In this document: piece after piece, positions 54,253 to 63,392 of the stretch
Layout of the letters: every line of letters begins with the position of its first letter
Position numbering within the stretch: the stretch's first letter is position 1
From: Gimesia sp.
GTDB taxonomy: Bacteria > Planctomycetota > Planctomycetia > Planctomycetales > Planctomycetaceae
Length of the DNA stretch: 64,000 bases
Direction of reading: 5' to 3'
NCBI RefSeq assembly: GCF_040219335.1
Contig: NZ_JAVJSQ010000025.1
Coordinates: 62,001-126,000, forward strand
Made by a program: the position numbers and the translations under genes
The notes under the pieces: model-generated
Databases searched by the model: none
Told to the model about the DNA's origin: nothing
Seen by the model: the letters and a program-made list of their open reading frames with translations, nothing else

Positions 54253-54815
54253 GTGGTTACCTGTTTGTGCAGTTTTCCTGAAAAAGATATTGTCTCGTAT
54301 CTCGTGTGTGATATCAGGCTCGGCTTTTCGGCTTCAACTGATTTCCGTACTGACGCTTTACAAAGCAATATGTGTGCCAGCACGCAAATCTATTATATCG
54401 AACTGATTTTCACGATCTCAGCTGATAAAATCCGATACAGAACCGGTTGCCCGGCAATCACTTTGAGTGATTGTCCTTCGCTGGTGGAGTGGACGTTAGT
54501 TCCACTCTGGTACACATTCTTTTTGAACTGCAGTGGAAGAATTCACTGGTGAAGACTTAAAAAGACCGGGAGGTAAAATACGCGGTTTATGCAAACTGTC
54601 TGGTGAAAAAACTCATCCTTTGCGGATTAAGCAGAGTGTGTGCAGCCCCTGGATAAAGCAGATCTGTACAGACAGACGAATCAATCTCTATACGGCTGTG
54701 GTTTTACTGGAGCGCCTGCGCAAACATAACCTCTTTGGCCCTGGCTTATGTTCTGAACTTCCAGACTGCAATACGCCCACACCTTTCTCAGCTGAATTTA
54801 GCCGGAGGTCTTCGA
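54253..54815. other. Intergenic region between divergent genes
   Basis: About 560 bases between the permease and the TolC-like gene. An open frame runs through its last 80 bases into the TolC frame, but has no protein character. It should contain two promoters. Nothing else recognised. Confidence 0.45.
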
Positions 54816-56288
54816 ATGTCAGATACATATACTCGTAAGATTGTGATATCACTGACGATACTTGGCGGATGCTGTGTGCCGCAACTGCTCAGAGCCCAGG
54901 ACGCGTTCCCCTTAGTCCCTCCCGCAGCAGAACCCAGAAACGCTGAGACATCCCGGGATCAGGTCGGGCGACGGTTTATTCCTCCCTCGTCCTTTCCGAA
55001 GTCACCAGCCGGTGTGGAAGACCTGATGAAACAGGAGACACCGCAATCCCTGGAAACGGATCTCACCCTGGATGCGCTGCTGATGATGGCGACGGAAAAT
55101 AATCCCACGCTGGTTCAGGCGCAGCAACAGATTCAGGGGACCCTGGGCAAGGCCCTGGAAGCCGGACTGTATCCCAATCCCACCTTCTATTATATCGCCG
55201 AGCAGATCTTCGTGGATTCTGAAACCGACACCGATACCCCGGGGGAATTCCAGGGAGGTGCCGTTCAGCAGGAAATCGTCACCGCCAACAAGCGGGAGAT
55301 CAGTCGGCGGAAATATCAGCAGCGTGCGAAAACGGCGGAATGGATGGCCGTTGCCCAGCAGTGGCGAGTCTGTAACGATGTCCGCATTCATTTCTGGAAA
55401 ACGCTGGGGCATCGTCAGATTGTCGACATTCGCCGCGAACTGCTTAAAGCTGCCGAAGACTCGGCACTGACGACGCGCGAGCAGGTCAACCTGGGTCAGG
55501 CCACACAGGCTGAGCTTCATCTTTCGAATGTCTCCCTGCAGCGCACCCGTCTCTCTTTGCTGAATGCCGAAAACATGTATCGCAGCCAGTTCGCCATGCT
55601 CAGTTCCCTGGTGGGAGTGGAACTGGAGCCACAACCTCTCAAGGGCGAACTTAAGGCGGATATGGAATCCATGATTGACTTCAACCAGGCAGTCGAAAAC
55701 CTGTATAGCGACAGTCCTGAAGTGCTGGCTGCCACCGCGAAGTGGCAGGCCGACTGTGTCACCTTGGAACGGGAACGCGTCGAACCGATCCCCAATATCT
55801 TTGTGAAAGCGGCCACGGGTTATAACCACGAAGCCCGTGAGCCGGTCGCTTCGGTGCAGGTTTTTCTGGAAGTGCCGATCTTCGATCGCAACCAGGGGAC
55901 GATTCAGCAGGCCGAGGCCGACCTGGCCCGTCAGAATGCAGAGATCCAGCGCACCAGACTCAGACTGCGACAGGACCTGGCACTGCACTACCAGAAATAT
56001 TTGACAGCGCTTCAGCATGTGATAGAATTTCAGTCGGTCATCCTGCCTGAAGCGAAGGCCGCTTATGCGAACCAGTTGGGTGCCTATAAGGACGATCGAC
56101 AAAACTGGGGAGATGTTCTGAAAACCCAGCGGGAATATTATCAACTGCGGGAGCAGTTCGTGCACCATCTCATTGCCTGGCGTACCAACGAAACGCTGAT
56201 CAATGGTTTTCTCCTGCACGGGGGGTTAAAAGCCGCAGAGTCCCCCACACCGCCCGGTCATATCGATTCGGTCGCTCAGCCTCGCTGA
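54816..56288 (+). CDS. TolC-family outer membrane efflux protein
   Basis: 490 residues from the ATG at 54816, chosen for GGAGG eight bases upstream and for the signal peptide that follows (TRKIVISLTILGGCCVPQLL, cleavage near LRA). The open frame continues upstream to 54735 without protein character. The TolC pattern is clear: LTLDALLMMATENNPTLVQA, two helical hairpin repeats, and a strand region (PNIFVKAATGYNHEAREPVA). Unlike the other two ducts in this window it is not a lipoprotein. It lies 61 bases before the multicopper oxidase gene and is the probable exit duct of the second CusBA system. Confidence 0.92.
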   Translation: MSDTYTRKIVISLTILGGCCVPQLLRAQDAFPLVPPAAEPRNAETSRDQVGRRFIPPSSFPKSPAGVEDLMKQETPQSLETDLTLDALLMMATENNPTLVQAQQQIQGTLGKALEAGLYPNPTFYYIAEQIFVDSETDTDTPGEFQGGAVQQEIVTANKREISRRKYQQRAKTAEWMAVAQQWRVCNDVRIHFWKTLGHRQIVDIRRELLKAAEDSALTTREQVNLGQATQAELHLSNVSLQRTRLSLLNAENMYRSQFAMLSSLVGVELEPQPLKGELKADMESMIDFNQAVENLYSDSPEVLAATAKWQADCVTLERERVEPIPNIFVKAATGYNHEAREPVASVQVFLEVPIFDRNQGTIQQAEADLARQNAEIQRTRLRLRQDLALHYQKYLTALQHVIEFQSVILPEAKAAYANQLGAYKDDRQNWGDVLKTQREYYQLREQFVHHLIAWRTNETLINGFLLHGGLKAAESPTPPGHIDSVAQPR

Positions 56289-56349
56289 CCGGATGCGCCG
56301 TCTGTTTACCGCCTTTCACCCGCTTTGATTTTTAAACAGGAGTCCTGGT

Positions 56350-57846
56350 ATGTCTGACTCATCCTCCCGGCGCGCCTTTCTGAAAAATGGAACTGTGGGC
56401 ACATTTGCTGCATTAAGTGCCGGCACCCCGGCTGCGGCAGCATTGTCAAAAGAACAACCCGATGCTCCGTCAGATCAACCTTCGCAGAAACAGGCAGATC
56501 AACACGAAGTTCAGGACGAATACGACGGCTTCTCGCGTTATCGTCCCAGCCGCGGGCATGATCCCGACAGTGATTATTACATCGGTAAGCGGGTTCCCGG
56601 TTTTCGCAATCCGGCTGACGGCCCGGCCCCCTTCATCGCCAACGATCTGGATAAGCTCCCCTGGAAGATGAAAAATGGCGCCAAGGAATTCCACCTGGTC
56701 TGCGAACCCGTGGCGCGGGAGTTCCTGCCCGGCCATTGGATGAACGTCTACGGCTTTAACGGTTCCATGCCCGGCCCCACGATTGAAGTGACCCAGGGGG
56801 ATCGGATTCGGATCATCGTGCATAACAAATTGCCGGAAGAGACCTCCGTTCACTGGCACGGTTTTGAAATGCCCGTGCAGTATGATGGTGCGGATACCAT
56901 GACGCAAAATCCCATCAAGCCGGGAAAAACATTCAAATACGAATTCGACGTGCATGAAGAAGGCACCTTCTTCTACCATTCGCATGTGGCGATGCAGGAA
57001 GCGTTCGGCATGGTCGGCTGGTTCATCGTGCATCCCCAAAAAGTCTGGGATCCCCCGGTCGACCGCGATTTCGGTGTCATCTTTCAGAACTTCCGCATTG
57101 ATCCCATGCAGACGGTCGCCAACAGTTGGAGCATGGACTGGAACTGGCACACCATTAACGGTCGGAGCGGCCCCTATACCACGCCCCTGGTCTGCAAGCA
57201 CGGGGAACGCGTGCGTGTGCGTCTTCTGGATTTTAGCCCGGTGCAGCACCATCCGATTCATATGCACGGTCACACTTTCTGGATCACCGGACACGAGGGC
57301 GCACGCATCCCTAAATCCGCCTGGATTCCCCGCAACACTGAACTCGTCGGCGTCGCTCAGGCGGCTGACTTCGAATTCATCGCCAATAATCCCGGCGACT
57401 GGATGTTCCACTGCCACATGGTACATCACATGATGAACCACATGGTTCAGCACGTGGGGCCGCGCATGCGGGAAGATGCCAAAGTCGACCACTACCTCAC
57501 CAGCCTCGATACACGCCCCCGCGTCAAAATGCACAAGGATCCCAAATTCGAAATTCCCGGCTACCCGCAGAAAATGCAGGGCATGACCATGACGAAACCC
57601 ATGATGAAAGAACTCTGGTCCCGCCGGGAAGTCAAAGGGATGCGGGCCAATGCCATGATGTCGATGGCAGGGCTCATGACCTCCGTACGTGTCCTGCCAG
57701 ATGACCTGTATCAGCGCGTGATGGAGTCAGAGGAAAAGGTTCCCAAAGGCTCCATCTTCAAAGAAATCGTCAAACGCTTCGGCACGATTGAAGACTACGA
57801 ACCCGCCCCACCCGACGCAATGCAGAACATGCTCAACGACGACTGA
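56350..57846 (+). CDS. Tat-exported multicopper oxidase
   Basis: 498 residues. The N terminus is a twin-arginine signal (SSRRAFLKNGTVGTFAALSA). The copper motifs are complete: HWHGFE, FYHSHVAMQEAFGMVGWFIV, HPIHMHGHTFWITG and HCHMVHHMMNHM, the last with the T1 Cys, His and a Met in the axial position (HCHx3Hx4M). The ~120 residues after it are rich in Met and His (KMQGMTMTKPMM, MRANAMMSMAGLM), typical of copper-oxidising CueO/CopA enzymes. It probably oxidises Cu(I) in the periplasm. It is downstream of the TolC gene with AGGAG before the start. Confidence 0.94.
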   Translation: MSDSSSRRAFLKNGTVGTFAALSAGTPAAAALSKEQPDAPSDQPSQKQADQHEVQDEYDGFSRYRPSRGHDPDSDYYIGKRVPGFRNPADGPAPFIANDLDKLPWKMKNGAKEFHLVCEPVAREFLPGHWMNVYGFNGSMPGPTIEVTQGDRIRIIVHNKLPEETSVHWHGFEMPVQYDGADTMTQNPIKPGKTFKYEFDVHEEGTFFYHSHVAMQEAFGMVGWFIVHPQKVWDPPVDRDFGVIFQNFRIDPMQTVANSWSMDWNWHTINGRSGPYTTPLVCKHGERVRVRLLDFSPVQHHPIHMHGHTFWITGHEGARIPKSAWIPRNTELVGVAQAADFEFIANNPGDWMFHCHMVHHMMNHMVQHVGPRMREDAKVDHYLTSLDTRPRVKMHKDPKFEIPGYPQKMQGMTMTKPMMKELWSRREVKGMRANAMMSMAGLMTSVRVLPDDLYQRVMESEEKVPKGSIFKEIVKRFGTIEDYEPAPPDAMQNMLNDD

Positions 57847-59021
57847 TTCCAGGACCAGAAGCGAGCATTTCCCTCGCCTCGAATTGACTCCGGTTCTGTA
57901 AACGGATTTCTCTCCGGTTGATTGTAAAATATTAATCAGCCTGGACCGGAATCTCATCTCTTAACTGCAGGCATGGCTGTTTCTGCAGGTCGGAATACTG
58001 GCGAATATATTCCGGGGTATCTTCAATCTTCTCCGTTTACGATCAATATGATTGAGAGTGCTTCAAGGCAGCTCTAATGCCAGAATACAAAAGCGACTGC
58101 AGTGGCTTAGTCAGCGACGGTATCTTTAGAGACGGAATCATCAACCGGTAGATCTCTACTGCTACCGCTTTGTTGCGTCGGGCTGCTGCAAACGAGCTTC
58201 CAGTGGAAGCCTGGGAGTGGTGACTTTCGGATTAATCTGGATTTCCAAAAGGTGTGAATGGCACAGGACGTGCTCCGTAATTGTGATAAGAGCGAGGAAA
58301 CCGGCCTGTGAACTTACAGCTGGTCGGATGTGCGAGACACGGAGCAGCGATCTTTTCTTTGGCAGACGAACTGTATTTCTATTGGCTGAAGATGTCGCAC
58401 TGCTCTGTCATATCGTCGTATTTTTTGTCGGCGGTGAGGGGCAATGTTGATTGTCAGGTAATCGCTTCTGGATGCGTGATCTAAAGCTGTGGAAGCGTTC
58501 GTCGTACATCTATTCTGCTGCTGTTTTTGAAACGACAAGCTGCGTAATCAAAGCATTCATGGGATGTCTTCTTGTCGCAGTAAGAAGAGGGGGCTGGTAA
58601 GAATATGCAGAAAACAGGCCATTATGCCTTTGGTTGTTCTTAGTTCAGAATGACCGCTATTAGCGCGGCATGAATGATTAGAGTTCGATACAGGGTAGTC
58701 AGATAAATGCCTGCCGGCAGATCGAGATCAGATTTTCTATCTGTATTTGAGTCAAGATACAAGGGAGTGGAAGGCGCGCTTTGATTCTTATGGCAACGAT
58801 GGTGTCACTGGGGAGGCTGGTGCACATTGGACTTCGTCTGAATGGGGGTACTGAGACAATGTTTGATAAACGAGGCAAACTTCAGCCAAGCCGCCGTAAG
58901 TTCGGTTGCAGGTATGATCCTGCTGAATCTTGCGTTAGCCCGGGGGGCGAAACATAAACCTTACGGTCTGTGGGAGCGGTTCAGCCATTAATCGTTGATA
59001 GAGAAAAATATAGGAGGTAAC
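57847..59021. other. Long gene-poor region
   Basis: About 1175 bases with no gene I can support. A 51-codon open stretch without a start (58699-58854, containing RDQIFYLYLSQDTREWKARF) has protein-like composition and might be a relic. The end holds the ribosome-binding site AGGAGGT of the next gene. Confidence 0.45.
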
Positions 59022-59576
59022 ATGACACTGCCCATTCCAAATATCTGGGAATTGCATCCGATGCTTGTACACTTTCCGATTGCCCTGCTTCTAACCGGAG
59101 TAGTCATGGAATGTCTGGCCCGCAAGCGGCCAACGCTTACGCGACCCGCATCGGGTATTTTAGTAGCCGGCGTGGCCCTCGGCTGGTTAAGCGCAGCGGC
59201 GGGACTTCTGAGTTTCTATACTGTTCCTGCACATACAGAACAGGCGCATACGCTAATGTGGTGGCACCTCGGCTTCGCTGTCTTCTCGCTTTTGTTTTTT
59301 TCGGGGGTTGCCGTCAAACGCTGGAGAGGACGCCAGGCAGCAGTGACTAAGCCGGTACTACTGATTGAGCTATGCGGGGCAATACTGCTGATTATTACCG
59401 CCTACCTGGGTGGCACAATTGTCTATCATGGCGGCGCAGGCGTTGAACCGGAACTGTTATCTCAGGAGGTTCGTAGTGAGCACCATCATGGTGAGGCCGG
59501 GCACGGCGCTTCATCTGAAACACACTCGGAGAGCAGTCATGAACATTCAGAAGGTGAGGACCAGCATGAGCATTAA
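59022..59576 (+). CDS. DUF2231 membrane protein with His-rich tail
   Basis: 184 residues from the ATG at 59022, preceded by AGGAGGTAAC; an upstream in-frame TTG is less likely. The opening WELHPMLVHFPIALLLTGVV is the DUF2231 signature, with four hydrophobic helices (to ~140). The C-terminal ~35 residues are made almost only of His, Glu, Ser and Gly (EHHHGEAGHG...), a probable metal-binding tail. DUF2231 proteins are often found with haem or copper proteins, and the location downstream of the multicopper oxidase agrees. Function unknown. Confidence 0.85.
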   Translation: MTLPIPNIWELHPMLVHFPIALLLTGVVMECLARKRPTLTRPASGILVAGVALGWLSAAAGLLSFYTVPAHTEQAHTLMWWHLGFAVFSLLFFSGVAVKRWRGRQAAVTKPVLLIELCGAILLIITAYLGGTIVYHGGAGVEPELLSQEVRSEHHHGEAGHGASSETHSESSHEHSEGEDQHEH

Positions 59577-60167
59577 ATATGCTTTTCTTTTGCGACCATT
59601 TTCTACACTCGCATTCCAACTGGCACAGAGTTGGAGGCGAGGTCAGACATCCGAACTGACTCGGTAAAACCCGGAATCGATTTTCGGGGGCTGATCCTTT
59701 TCACCGGGTGCCATCTGTCGGCTTGCCCGACAGTACCCATCAGCGTAGGGCAGTGTACCCTCGTGTCCGCCCGCCTGGCGAGGTCCAATACGTATTTATG
59801 CCTTTGCAGGCATCCGTACAGAACCGTACCCGGCTCCGGTAAGCTGAAAGCAACCAGGTCAGAAGTGCCGACCAGAACACCGATCGTCGATGTTTCAATC
59901 ACACTCCTGGCAGATCGAATTGATGTCACAAGTTGTTGATTTGACGACAACAAAACAGCAGGGCCTATTGTTCTGGCACTGATGCAGAAACCGCTCTTTG
60001 AATTATGTATTTACGGACGATCGGGGTTTTCAAGCAGAGAAAAGCGATGCTGAGAAGACGTTTGGCACGCAGTGTGCGTCGTATACTGGCAACGCGGTCC
60101 ATTGACGCTCCGTGATGAACGACTGGAGGTCTTCTCTATATCTGTTCCGATTACCTGGGAGTGAACA
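59577..60167. other. Gene-poor region
   Basis: About 590 bases. Open frames on both strands (for example 59603-59953 on the - strand) have no recognisable protein pattern. I cannot assign anything here. Confidence 0.4.
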
Positions 60168-60845
60168 ATGACTTGCAAAATTCTGACGACCATTGCATCC
60201 GTAGCGGCACTCGTTGCCATGGCCGTCCCTGCTTCAGCTAACGATGGATTTTCGACCTATCCATCACGGGGGTGCGGTTGCAGCACCAATGGCATTTACT
60301 CAAACAATTCCAACTACCCTAACGGCTATCCCACCGCGGGCGGATGCTCAAATGGGAATTGTGGATACCCGAATTCGAGTGGTTACTACGCCCCGGCACC
60401 TTCTGGCTTCCGTGGGAACTACTCTGTCCCGCTGACTCAAAACAGATTTCCCCGCCAAACGGCCCCACCATCAACGAGTCCCTTCTTCGATTCGCGATCT
60501 CCTTACAATGACAGCAGGAACCGGCAACCTGCGTTCCAGTCCATCCCATCGTTCGGCACTGGAGAGATTCGACCGGCGCTGCCCAACGCGGTGCAAGCGC
60601 CGTCGATCCCGGCCGGCATGGAAGGGATTGCTCAACTCTCTGCAACTGACCAGGTCGCCGCGTTGAGGCAACGAACCTGTCCAGTAACTAAGGAGCCGCT
60701 GGGTTCGATGGGCAAGCCAATTCGCGTGACCGTCGGAGGTCAGTCGATCTTCGTTTGCTGTGAGGGATGCGTCGCCGCGGTGAAACGGAATCCGGACAAG
60801 TATTTACGGGGTGCATCGACTCGCCAGCATTCGATCTTTCGTTGA
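60168..60845 (+). CDS. Secreted protein with C-terminal CPV/CCxxC metal module
   Basis: 225 residues. A signal peptide (cleavage near ASA, ~24) leads to a Gly/Asn/Ser/Tyr/Pro-rich low-complexity region with a few cysteines (RGCGCSTNG, GGCSNGNCG), a linker, and a C-terminal module at ~168-215: Cys171 (CPVTKEPLGSMGKPI), Cys197, Cys198 and Cys201 (VCCEGC), then a KYL end. The module is almost the same as the end of the first CusB and the repeats of the 155-residue protein at 33071. It is probably an exported metal binder of the same resistance programme. Confidence 0.8.
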   Translation: MTCKILTTIASVAALVAMAVPASANDGFSTYPSRGCGCSTNGIYSNNSNYPNGYPTAGGCSNGNCGYPNSSGYYAPAPSGFRGNYSVPLTQNRFPRQTAPPSTSPFFDSRSPYNDSRNRQPAFQSIPSFGTGEIRPALPNAVQAPSIPAGMEGIAQLSATDQVAALRQRTCPVTKEPLGSMGKPIRVTVGGQSIFVCCEGCVAAVKRNPDKYLRGASTRQHSIFR

Positions 60846-61265
60846 TCTACGCGTATGGAGCAATGACCGAATGATCGGTCAACCGGGAAACGGGTACTTT
60901 AAATTGAGATTGCCCGTTTCCCGGGGTCTGGACTGGCAAATTATGAGACGTGGCAGTCAAAGCAGAGATCTCTATGGCCCGAAACGTGCAAAATGACTTG
61001 ATTTATGTATGTACGCTATGGCTATCATAACATTTCAGTAAGATCACTTCAGGTAGAGCAGTCTTTGCAAACCGAATGAGGGCTGGAGCATGCATTAATT
61101 ATGATACCTGTGTGGTAAAGATTCTTACGATATTTTCTCAACTTACATGAAGATCAGGCAGGCGTTGTGCATCCAATGTATCAGTGACGGGACAGCAAGC
61201 AGCGGTGGATTTTATTGTGGCTACCTGTTGCACCTCTGCAAATCATTGGAGCATAGGAAAGGTCT
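60846..61265. other. Intergenic region
   Basis: About 420 bases, AT-rich in its middle, with no gene or clear structure. It should contain the promoter of the SLOG-YHS gene. Confidence 0.4.
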
Positions 61266-62069
61266 ATGAAAGAGAAACAGTCAATAAAGTCTGTGAGTGA
61301 CGATCCCATGCCACTCAAAATTGGCGTTATGGGAGGTGCCGGGAGTGATATTCCAGCACATTATCTGGATCGAGCGGCTCGACTTGGTGAAGAAATTGCT
61401 GCACAAGGCTGTATTATAATTACGGGAGCGTGTCCTGGTTTACCGCTCGCAGCTGCACAGGGAGCTTCTAAGCAGGGGGGAACCGTTATCGGTATTTCTC
61501 CCGCCCTTAGTCTTGATGAGCATGCTTATAAATATGGTTCTCCAACACTCGCCCACAACGTGCTGATCTTTACTGGCAGTGGGCTTATGGGACGTGAGGT
61601 CGTTAATATTCACAGTAGTGATATCGTCGTGATCGTGGGCGGCAGAAGCGGAACGCTGGGTGAATTAGCGATTGCCTATGACGAAGGAAAGTTAATCGGT
61701 GTGCTGACCGGAACTGGTGGCATCAGTGACATGGTTCAAAGCATCCTGGAAACGTGTCACAAAGAGACCGGCGCGCGTGTTATCTATAATGATGACCCGC
61801 AACAACTGGTCAATGAATTGCTGGAAGTGTATCGAAACGAACATTTTCGCCGTCCTTCTGTATTTTGCCGTGGTGTTCAGGCTGCATCACCAATCACCAT
61901 AGCAAACGGCAAGAAAGACATTGTTTGTGGAATGATATTAGAACCGGGCTCTGCGGCTGCAAGGCGCGAACAGAATGGAAGTGAATATGTGTTTTGCTCA
62001 CTCCATTGTGCTGAAAAATTTGACGCACAGCCTTCATTCTATCTTGAGTCTGAAAAGTCTAATAGCTGA
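61266..62069 (+). CDS. SLOG/LOG-type nucleotide-binding domain fused to a YHS domain
   Basis: 267 residues, no signal peptide, AGGAAAGG before the start. Residues ~15-200 form a Rossmann-like SLOG/LOG-family domain: IGVMGGAGSDIP, IIITGACPGLPLAAAQGA, and GGRSGTLGELAIAYDEGK (the GG..GT..E phosphate-binding motif of this family). Residues ~217-262 are a YHS domain with Cys221 (DIVCGM), Cys244 and Cys248 (VFCSLHC) that can bind a metal. LOG enzymes release cytokinin-like bases from nucleotides; many SLOG domains bind nucleotide ligands instead. The fusion suggests a nucleotide-linked metal sensor or handling enzyme, which is inference. Confidence 0.88.
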   Translation: MKEKQSIKSVSDDPMPLKIGVMGGAGSDIPAHYLDRAARLGEEIAAQGCIIITGACPGLPLAAAQGASKQGGTVIGISPALSLDEHAYKYGSPTLAHNVLIFTGSGLMGREVVNIHSSDIVVIVGGRSGTLGELAIAYDEGKLIGVLTGTGGISDMVQSILETCHKETGARVIYNDDPQQLVNELLEVYRNEHFRRPSVFCRGVQAASPITIANGKKDIVCGMILEPGSAAARREQNGSEYVFCSLHCAEKFDAQPSFYLESEKSNS

Positions 62070-62734
62070 TTTACAAAGCCTGCCGACCATATAGAACAGC
62101 CATTAAAGCAATTGACGTATGGAGACGCGCCCCCTACTCTGTGCTGACCTACTTGAAATGCTCGAATCAACTTCATCGAGTAGCAATTCTCGGCTTGGTT
62201 GCTGACATAACCAAGCGGAAATTTAGTCTGAAGTAAACTTAGCGACTGCATTTCTTAAAGTGATAATATTCCAAGGCTTAAACGCCATTTGCCTTTAGCT
62301 GCCTATTGGCAACAGGCCCATATCCGCTCATAGTATCGATCGTATTGCCAGTATATCCTGCAAGTCCAGGTCGATCAGTTCCCGCACTCGCCGACTGGCA
62401 CATCGCGTTTCTGGTCAATCAGCTGACTCGCGTACTGTGCCAGCCTTATTCATGGTGAGGGCAGGTAAATCGATCATGCAGATGCCCGAGGCCGCCGACA
62501 GCTTCGGCAAAGCAGGGCGCTCCGTAACAGTTGCGTTCAACATTGCTTTTCATTCCTCCGATAATTTTAAGAACTTTAAATTGTGTTAAGCCGAAATTGA
62601 TGACTGAGTAATACAAATTACCCGGACATCTGCAGACGGTGGTCACCGTCTCGCCGGAAATCCCGATAATTGACTGGCATCGAGATCAATCATATTGTGC
62701 AAAGGACCGCAACATTGAAGGATTGTTGTATTTA
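62070..62734. other. Gene-poor region
   Basis: About 665 bases. A short - strand frame (62446-62646) ends GAPCFAEAVGGLGHLHDRFT-like sequence that I do not recognise. No other signal. Confidence 0.4.
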
Positions 62735-63026
62735 TTATTTCTTATGTTTTCTCCGAAGGAACCATTTCTTCCATGCTTTAAGATTTGGGCCTATTCCATA
62801 ATATTCTGGCTCGATTTTCCACAGTGATTCCTTGAATGCGTGTGCTTCTTCAATTGGCAATACGTGTTCGTCATAAACTGCAAGAGCTTTTTCGGTCAGG
62901 CTATACGAAATTTCTCGCATGACACCTACACCCTGCGCACTAAGATATCCTCTATACTTCATAAAATAGACAGTGTCTTCGATATCGGCAGGTAAATATT
63001 TAAGGACAAGTTCTGCCTTTAGTTGG
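62735..63026 (-). pseudogene. C-terminal part of an unknown gene cut by an IS3 element
   Basis: About 97 codons reading from the IS border to a stop at 62735, with natural protein composition (LKAELVLKYLPADIEDTVYF, then FKESLWKIEPEYYGIG and a very basic end). The family is not recognised. No start exists on this side; the frame only runs on into IS sequence. The remaining 5' part would lie beyond the far end of the IS, outside the window. Confidence 0.6.
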
Positions 63027-63104
63027 TGAACCCCATGGCATGCTCCCCTTAACTTGATCCATTTGTTGTGAGAGTTTCCAATAGAGAAAACTAAGGAGAC
63101 GATC

Positions 63105-63392
63105 ATGACGAAACGACGTAAGAAACGACATACCCCGGAGCAGATTATCCGTAAGCTCCGTGACGCTGAGACGATGCTGAATGCCGGCAAGACGATCGGC
63201 GAAGTCTGCCAGCAACTGGAGATCAGCGAACAATCCTTCAATCGCTGGCAAACTCAGTATGGCGGGATGAAGGCCGAAGAGGCTAAACGGCTGAAAAATC
63301 TGGAGCAGGAAAACACCCGGCTTAAAAAGCTGCTCGCCGAGGCGGAGCTCGATAAAGCGATGCTCAAGGAAATCGCGGAGGGAAACTGGTAA
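63105..63392 (+). CDS. IS3-family OrfA (HTH transposase subunit)
   Basis: 95 residues. A helix-turn-helix of the HTH_Tnp_1 type (RKKRHTPEQIIRKLRDAETM, GEVCQQLEISEQSFNRWQTQ) is followed by a leucine-zipper-like segment (LKNLEQENTRLKKLLAEAEL). Its stop (63390-63392) lies just after a slippery heptamer, so ribosomes can continue into orfB to make the full transposase. Confidence 0.93.
   Translation: MTKRRKKRHTPEQIIRKLRDAETMLNAGKTIGEVCQQLEISEQSFNRWQTQYGGMKAEEAKRLKNLEQENTRLKKLLAEAELDKAMLKEIAEGNW
63380..63386 (+). promoter_or_regulatory. -1 ribosomal frameshift heptamer GGGAAAC
   Basis: In the orfA frame the bases read G GGA AAC, the X XXY YYZ form, two codons before the orfA stop. A -1 slip continues as GKLVSPSRKRQAV, the usual start of OrfB. 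No stimulatory hairpin was checked in detail. Confidence 0.8.

Noticed and set aside
56470-57534. 354-codon antisense frame over the multicopper oxidase, and a 405-codon antisense frame over the TolC gene (55002-56219)
   Set aside because: Both strands cannot code here; the + strand products carry complete copper and TolC motifs, the antisense ones none.
59603-59953. 116-codon - strand frame and overlapping 102-codon + strand frame
   Set aside because: No signal, motif, ribosome-binding site or natural composition on either strand.
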